Assembly (NCBI GenBank): GCA_003550325.1
Contig: QKWP01000033.1
Coordinates: 476,850-540,849 of the forward strand
Direction: 5' to 3'
From: Gigaspora rosea
Lineage: Eukaryota > Glomeromycota > Glomeromycetes > Diversisporales > Gigasporaceae
Length of the DNA: 64,000 nt
Shown here: positions 57,521 through 64,000 of the stretch, one piece after another
Numbering within the stretch: the stretch's first letter is position 1
How the letters are laid out: every line of letters starts with the position of its first letter
The notes under the pieces: model-generated
Database searches by the model: none
What the model saw: only the letters and a program-made list of their open reading frames with translations
Told to the model about the DNA's origin: nothing
Program-made: the position numbers and the translations under genes

Positions 57521-59812
57521 GATACACCCAACTAACAGCATATGTTATATGAATGCAATGCATTTCAAATATTTTATTGTAGTGAATATCTGGGTGTAAC
57601 TAATTATATACGGATTTATATTTAGTAAGTTAATGGTTCAAAAAATTTCGCATTTTGTGTAACCCAAGCTGATCTGACGATTCGGATTCAGACCTCGGAC
57701 CAAACTTACAAAGCATTAATACTAGCCTTGTACTGCTGAGTAATATTATAATAAAATTACAATCCAAGCAATTTACTTAATACATCGGTTAGCAAGTTTG
57801 TTAGTTAAAATTTGGCAAAACTATTTATTTAGGTCGGTGCGATTCGGGTTACACAACGTGCAAAATTTTCTGGAGATCACTAACTCGCTATTTATATTAG
57901 AACTACGTGCCGAAGGCCACATGGTTTGGATATAAAACCGTGTGAAATTTAGTTACACCTAGTGCTCGTACTCGGATAACTTTTTATCCGAAAGGTTGTA
58001 ACCTTTAACAAAATCTAATAACCAGTTTTATATCCTATTCAAATAAAGGGTAATGGTTATATCCGGATAAGATATTTATATGATTAGTTGATTTATATAT
58101 ATTAATGCCTAAATCCAATCAAATAACTCTATATTTGATCAATATAAAAAAATGATTTACGCATGAAGTTTTTTACTTTGTACATTGTATTCTAACTTAC
58201 GTCATTCGTCAGGTGGCCAGACAAAGAGATTTAGCATATTATTATAATGATACGCATCATTTCTGAATTTATGTTGATTCTGAATTGGCATGTGTTATTC
58301 GCGAATCGTGAAATGTCATTTGTCATTTTAGAACCGGTATGCATTTACCAATTAATAAAAAAAAGCGAAAATAATAATAAAGTAAAAAAATTAGAAAATA
58401 AATAAATAAATAAATAAATAAAAGCGAATAAAAATGAATCACTAAATATTAAATGCTAATTAACTTTTCATACATTAAAAGACTACATTCGAATATTCAT
58501 ATATATTTTAACAAAGTAATTAAAAATTTTTGCATTCCACGCGTAAAACACATCCACAATTGTTCTTCGGCAACGGCAGGAATCTGTCGGGTGTCTTGTC
58601 TAGAAGATAATTAGTAAAATTTTTTTCAAAAAAGAAAACATAAATTTATCTTTTCGACATAACAAACTTGCATCCCCAAGTTATTCCTATCTTTGTTTAG
58701 GCATAAGTAGTTCTTCTGTTTCGCCAATATAAAGAACCTTAAAGGTATTAGTTGTTACACTGAAGATCAGGCGAATTTCACGAGTCACGATACCATATCC
58801 TTGCTCAATAAAGTGTTGAAGAAAAAAATATGTAGTGAATATAAAAAAAAAATAAAAGAACTATATTTATAAATATCAATGAAAAAAATATCAATGTAAA
58901 TATTAATAACTAATTATTATCAGTAATTTATTACATTGCTGTGGTCCCATGATCTGCATACCTGATTATTTCAGAAATGATGCATTTGATTTTCATCGTG
59001 AAAATTAAAAGATGCTTTAACACGGCCACGCACTTTACCCAATTTGGATTAGAAGGTAATTCGTTATTAAAATCCCGACTTTAAATAAATTTCCATTTAC
59101 GGCATATTTCTATCATTATAACTAATTCGCTAATCAAAAAATTAATGAATTAAATGATTGTTCCCCTGGTGGCTTTTCTATCAAATTGATCTAGAACCAT
59201 TGTGATCACGAGTTGATCTTGATTCGTTACTACTTTCATTCTTATTTCTTCACGATTGCAGGAAAAGTATTTACCCGGATCGAGACTTAATAAACAGGGA
59301 CCATGGAATGTGGCATGGAATCGGGAGCGAGAAAAAAAAATTTATTTATTGCGCAGTAATACAGGTCACAAGTGTCACGGGATTTTGATCCGCATATATG
59401 AAAAAATGCAAAAACCTGTTAGGTAAAAACTCGTCCTTGTAGTATAGATATAGATATCACCTAATTTGGTAATTTCATAGTATGCTGTTTTTTAATCGTC
59501 ATTCATTTCGTTCGTCGCATATATATTCGCCTGTTATTCGACTAGCGAAAAAATTTGAGCGCTATGCGCTTGCGCTGCGCCTGAGCTGCTTTGTAGCTGC
59601 TTGCTTTTGTCTCAAGCGCTTTCGCTAGCGCTAAGTATACCTCCTTTACAATCGGTTGAAATTAATGAAACCCAAAATTTCCTAAAAGAGGTAAACCGGA
59701 GAATATCAATTACCAAACATGAACAATGAAACCATCCCAAAATTTACATATAAAGCAATCAAGCGTACCACAAAGCGTTAACGATTTCTTCTAAGCGCTA
59801 AAATGTTGATAT
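57521..59812. other. Intergenic with repeat remnants and a possible exon relic
   Basis: 57905-57960 (ACGTGCCGAAGGCCACATGG, then ACCGTGTGAAATTTAGTTAC) is half of the hairpin found intact at 60980-61121. On the minus strand near 58720-58820 a short open piece reads QHFIEQGYGIVTREIRLIF and then VLYIGETEELLMPKQR; another near 58540-58605 reads LLDKTPDRFLPLPKNN. Both look coding-like but no start, domain or full gene can be assembled. 59550-59630 is rich in AGCGCT/GCGCTT palindromic units. Confidence 0.35.
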
Positions 59813-60164
59813 TAGTGTTACGAATCGGGTAAAAAACTATAATCGATTAGTTAGTTGAAAATTTTTAGAAAATCGATTAATAGTTGATTATGTTTAACTA
59901 ATCAACTAATCGATTAATCGATTAATCAGTTAATCGATTGGTCGATTAGTTGATTAATCGACTAATCGATTAGTTGAATATCTGATATTTATCGTATGGG
60001 TCTTATGTAACAACCCGTGCTTTTTTTGAAAGCTTATCGTACGGGTTTATATGAAAATCATGTGACACATGATTTTCATATAGACCGGTGTGAATTTAGT
60101 TATTTTACAAGCAAAAACTGAATTCGGTTTTTGCTATAAAACTATGTATTAATATGTGAGTTTG

Positions 60165-60900
60165 GTATTTTTTTAGAATTGGACAAAGACTTTGTTTAAC
60201 TGGGTATTTTTTATAATTGTAATAGATTGGGCGAAGACTTTTATTAACTTGGTATTTTTATAATTGTAATAGATTGGGCGAAAACTTTTATTAGCTGAGT
60301 ATTCTTTTATAATTGTAATAGATTGGGCGAAGACTTTTATTATCTGGGTATTTTATAATTGCAATAGATTGGGCGAAGACTTTTATTATCTGGGTGTTTT
60401 TTATAATTGCAATAGATTAAGCGAAGACTTTTATTATTTGGGTATTTTTTTATAATTGTAATAGATTAGGCGAAGACTTTTATTATTTGGGTATTTTTTT
60501 ATAATTGTAATAGATTGGGAAAAGTTTTTATCTAACTGGGTATTTTTTTTATAATAGTAATAGATTGGATGCCGAAGATATATTATAAATTTTTTGTTTT
60601 TTTTACAAATAGTTAAATGTGTTTTTTTTTAAAAAAAAAATTTAAATGGTTGGAACAAAGACTTCAATTAATTGTGTATCTTTTAATATTGTAAATAGCT
60701 TGGACGAAGATTTTTAAAAAAATTATAATTGACTAGAACGAAACTAATTAGTCGTGTGTTTTTTAATATTGTAATTGGCTGGAGTGAATAAATTGTAATT
60801 GGCAGAAACGAAGACATCAATTAGTTGGTTGTTTTTTAATATTGTAATTTGTTAGTGTTTTTTTTTAAATTGCAATTGTTGGGCAGCGAAGGTTTATTCA
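60165..60900 (+). repeat. Minisatellite, about 55-60-base units
   Basis: About seven well-conserved units and several poorer ones, each containing TAATTGTAATAGATTGGGCG followed by AAGACTTTTATTATTTGGGT and a T-run. The best copies are at 60215-60520; the copies beyond 60600 are degenerate. Confidence 0.7.
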
Positions 60901-60979
60901 ATACGAAAGTTTTTTTTATAGTTTAATTATTATTATTGTTAAGTGACGCACGGGTTGTTACGTCAGACCCATACGATAA

Positions 60980-61121
60980 TATAGTTATTATATGGATATG
61001 TATGTATAAGTTAGTTACACACCGATTCATATTCAATCACGTGGCCTTCGGCCACGTGCTTTCATATGAACCGGTGTGTAACTAACTTACACACACATAT
61101 CCATACAATAACTATAATGTA
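60980..61121. repeat. Long perfect-stem hairpin (small MITE)
   Basis: Arms of about 60 bases pair around CACGTGGCCTTCGGCCACGTG (61039-61059). Outer sequence TATAGTTATTATATGGATAT pairs with ATATCCATACAATAACTATA. A half copy lies at 57905-57960. It is non-coding, and the GC-rich tip is unlike the surrounding DNA. Confidence 0.65.
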
Positions 61122-61744
61122 CTGTATGTACGATCTCTATATACTCTTTATTCAGTATAGTATATATTGGTATATAGACAACTAATTAATCGATTAGTTG
61201 AAAATCGATTAATAGTAGTTGCCAACTCGATCAACTAATCGATTAATCGATTTTCGATTCATATTACTAGTTGATATCATATCATGATATGAAACTAAAT
61301 AAAGGTATACTACGTATTCATCTAAAATATATATTAAACATCATACAAACTAGTATAGAAAAAAAATTACGATATGGCATGATTTTAATTTAATATATGT
61401 ACAAATTTAACTAGCCGATAATTATTATGATTTGCCAATCTTGAACATGAGAAACATAAGTTTTATTACTTTATCAATTCATTTTGTCTACTAATAAGTA
61501 CATGAAGAAAGGGGGAAATCGACAAATTTTCAAATTTTCTTTTTTACACAAATAAGATCATGTATTTTCTTATGATTTATTATAAAATTTATAACGAAGA
61601 TCTTTTGTTTTGTCTATTTCCCCCTTTTCTACAACATTTAGCCCATATTATCTGCTAATATATGTTTTTTATATAAAGCTGAATTCTTACGGAAATTATT
61701 TAAAAATTTATTATTCTTTAATAATACTATAATAATACGTAATA

Positions 61745-63505
61745 ATGAATCTTTTATATACAATTTTAAATCACATTGACATAATTTTTTTTTTTAAAAT
61801 CTATTTGTTAGCAATATGCTTTTACACATTTCTGTTTTATTACAAACATTTTACTCGTCCAAATCCTCTTCCTGGTCCAATACCAATTCCCTTAATAGGA
61901 ACTTTGGAAGTTCTTAAAACTAATCTAGATATTGACGATTATCTTTATAGATTAACTAAAATTTATGGACAAAATGGAATATTTGAATTAAATATGATTG
62001 GTATTAGAATGATAATAATCAATCGAGCAGAACATGCAGATAAATTTATATCACCATCAACGACACCATCGGATATGACACCATCGGATATGAAACATTT
62101 AATGAGAACTGATAATAAAGGACTTTTAAGCTTTTTTGATCTTGAGAATAAAGGTGTTGCATTTAATCATAGTCATATTCATTGGAAATTAAATCGTCAA
62201 CTTTATACACGAGCTATGAAGGCAATAACTAATTCTGAAAAAACTTGTAGAATGTTAAATGATTTATTTAATGAAATGATGGCTTATTGGATTTATTTGA
62301 AGAACCCTAATGATAATTCAACAATTATTGATGCGGTTGCTTGGATGGTAAGATTTTCAAATGATTTTATATCAGCAGTAGTAATTGGAGATCGATCATT
62401 CGCGATTGAAGCTCATTATCATAAATTAAAAAATCATGATATGTCAAAGGAGATGTCGGATTCTGAACATGTTGCAGAATGCATAACTAACTTTGTGAAT
62501 GATAATCAAACGATATTTATGCCAAAAATTTTAAGATTTTTTCCTGTAGTCAGAGATCGCGTTAAAAGTTTGAAGCATACTTGTGATTTTACATACAATA
62601 TATTAGTAGAAAAAATTAGAAAAAGGAGAAAAGTAATTGAAAAAACTGTTAATAGCAGTAACTTTGATTCAAAGCAATTAGGGAATGATTTAATGACGTA
62701 TTTGATTATTGCCAACACTCCATATGAAACTGGTTCTCTAAAAAGCGTTGATCCTTCATTATTAAGGCCAATGACTGATGATGAAGTACGTGGACCTTTG
62801 TTTGATTCACTATTAGGTTCGGATACGGTATGTAGAGTAATGATGGTTATTATGGTTTGATCCCCATAGAACCATCTTTTTCTTTGTAAAAAAATTAATT
62901 CATTAATAATATTAAAAATTATCTATTAATTAAATTTATAGATCGCGAATACTTTAAGTTTTGTATTATATTACATTTCACGTCACCCAAATGTTAAAGA
63001 GAAATTATTGGAAGAGATAAGAACGGTTTTTAAAGATGACATGAATAGACCGGCAACTCTAGATGACCTTAACAAATTAAGATATTGTGAAGCAATTATT
63101 AAAGAAACGACAAGAATAAGACCTACGGCCGGAATGATCTCAAGAGTAACTAGTCAACCCGATGAAATAGCAGGATATAATTGGCCATCAGGTGTTTTCT
63201 TTAATATGTATGTTCGAGGAATTAATAACAATCCACTTTATTGGAAAGATCCTGATAAATTTATGCCAGAAAGATTTTATGGATCCCAAAATAATCAGAA
63301 ATATGCATTTACAATGTTTGGCGGAGGTTTTAGAATGTGTATAGGTAGAAATCTTGCAATGCTTCAAATGAAATTATTATTAGCTTTACTTTATAGAAAG
63401 GTTGATATTGAGCTTGTAGACATGAAAGCATCTCTTAATCTTAGAACTTCTGCAACCACTGTTTGCATAAATTTACCTATGAAGGTCATTCATAAAAATT
63501 TATAA
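61745..63505 (+). CDS. Cytochrome P450 monooxygenase, ER-anchored
   Basis: Two exons, 61745-62827 and 62942-63505, joined by one GT-AG intron in phase 0, give 548 residues. Residues 8-34 form a membrane anchor, followed by the proline hinge PNPLPGPIPIPLIG. P450 landmarks in order: helix C W-x3-R (W147, R151), helix I LLGSDTIAN at the exon junction (about 356-364), K-helix E-x2-R in KETTR (416-419), PERF (470-473), and the haem loop FGGGFRMCIGR with the Cys ligand at 494. All invariant residues are present, so the enzyme should be active. It would oxidise a hydrophobic substrate at the ER membrane with electrons from a P450 reductase. The sequence does not reveal the substrate or the CYP family. 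Odd point: the direct repeat TPSDM-TPSDM at 107-116. It is the only gene in the right 40 kb with no damage. Confidence 0.92.
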
Positions 63506-64000
63506 ATTAGTAGTTTTTATTTCCTTTATTTTTTTTGCTTAATATTTTTACATTATAAGTTAAAATATAACAGTATTATAAATATTTATATTTTTTTTCT
63601 TTCTACTAACTCCTTATAACTTCATTATTAATAACATGTTTATTATATAGATACAATATAATTTTATAAATAATATGTTATTAATCTAATAATAATAATA
63701 AAAATATAATAAAATAAAATAAAATTACAATAATTTAATAATATAACTAGCATCACCGGGATAATACTTGTCTACATCATAAATTTAATGCATTTAAATA
63801 AGAACTTTATTTATTAATATTTCGTTGTTTATTATATTTATTTACGAAGTGTAAATGGGCGCCGCTTATACTTATAGTTGGTGGTAGAATTAATTCGGCC
63901 AATAAATACGGTTACGGCAAGTGTCGTATTATTTACCGTTGTATCTAAATATTATAATGTTTTGTGTTAAAATTATAGTCATTAGATCAGTATTATGATG
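63506..64000. other. Downstream flank of the P450 gene
   Basis: AT-rich 3-prime flank with AATAATAATAATAA-type runs at 63690-63740. AATAAA-like signals are plentiful and none can be singled out. No further gene begins before the window edge. Confidence 0.4.

Larger units (their letters stand above)
59813..61269. mobile_element. hAT-like foldback element, 1,457 bp, with internal hairpins and a minisatellite
   Basis: Ends TAGTGTTACGAATCGGG and TTTTCGATTCATATTACTA, flanked by the perfect octamer GTTGATAT (59805-59812, 61270-61277). Subterminal arrays of CGATTAATCGATTAGTTG in opposite orientations match those of 1885-2830. Inside, a second inverted pair (CGTATGGGTCTTATGTAACA at 59993; TGTTACGTCAGACCCATACG at 60956) bounds a zone of tandem repeats at 60165-60900. 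Two strong hairpins lie at 60048-60082 and 60980-61121. No protein. Confidence 0.75.

Noticed and set aside
60165-60900. CRISPR-like array
   Set aside because: Units run head to tail without unique spacers, and the host is eukaryotic. It is a minisatellite.

Overview
The window is 64 kb of AT-rich eukaryotic nuclear DNA. The genes have short introns with GT-AG and a few GC-AG borders. They sit in a sea of decayed, nested transposable elements. Gene content (MAM33, mS41, SCOC-like, UBC7-type E2, P450), together with an Mrr-like nuclease relic and Tc1, hAT and PolB-type elements, points to an early-diverging fungus. An arbuscular mycorrhizal Glomeromycotina genome such as Rhizophagus is my best guess, from gene style and repeat load only.

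Host genes cluster in a few places. At 6.4-9.2 kb a compact trio holds a MAM33/p32 homologue (+, 6 exons), the mitoribosomal protein mS41 (-, 4 exons) and a short coiled-coil SCOC-family protein (+, 3 exons). The first two converge 176 bp apart; the last two diverge from a 205-bp spacer. A four-span membrane protein gene (+, 4 exons) lies at 12.9-13.8 kb, a UBC7/UBE2G1-type ubiquitin-conjugating enzyme (-, 8 exons) at 21.6-22.7 kb, and a cytochrome P450 (+, 2 exons) at 61.7-63.5 kb. Intron junctions were placed by hand so that exon phases close and family motifs are continuous. Two of the genes need a GC-AG intron. Two of the three clustered genes are mitochondrial; the E2 and P450 would act at the ER.

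The rest is mobile-element terrain. It holds a 1,270-bp Tc1 element (25.2-26.4 kb) with matching termini and one frameshift in its transposase. It also holds a 5.4-kb hAT element (39.9-45.3 kb) with an 8-bp target duplication and a degenerate transposase, a relic of a protein-primed B-family DNA polymerase gene (27.9-29.6 kb) and an Mrr-like nuclease pseudogene (48.5-49.2 kb). Four retroposon insertions are seen: three A-tailed ones flanked by 15-18 bp direct repeats, and one split by the hAT with a weaker 14-bp repeat. More than a dozen non-autonomous inverted-repeat elements have 8-bp (hAT-like), TA (mariner-like) or TAA/TTA (Harbinger-like) duplications.

The best structural results are nestings: a retroposon split by a hAT whose own left terminus is split by another element (holding the 250-N assembly gap), and foldback elements inside foldback elements at 1.9-2.8, 17.4-17.7 and 26.7-27.3 kb. 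No clearly new functional system was found. The least explained pieces are the relatively GC-rich open stretch at 23.1-23.7 kb, the inverted pair of unknown gene fragments at 9.9-11.0 kb, and the beta-grasp-like reading frame at 47.7 kb.
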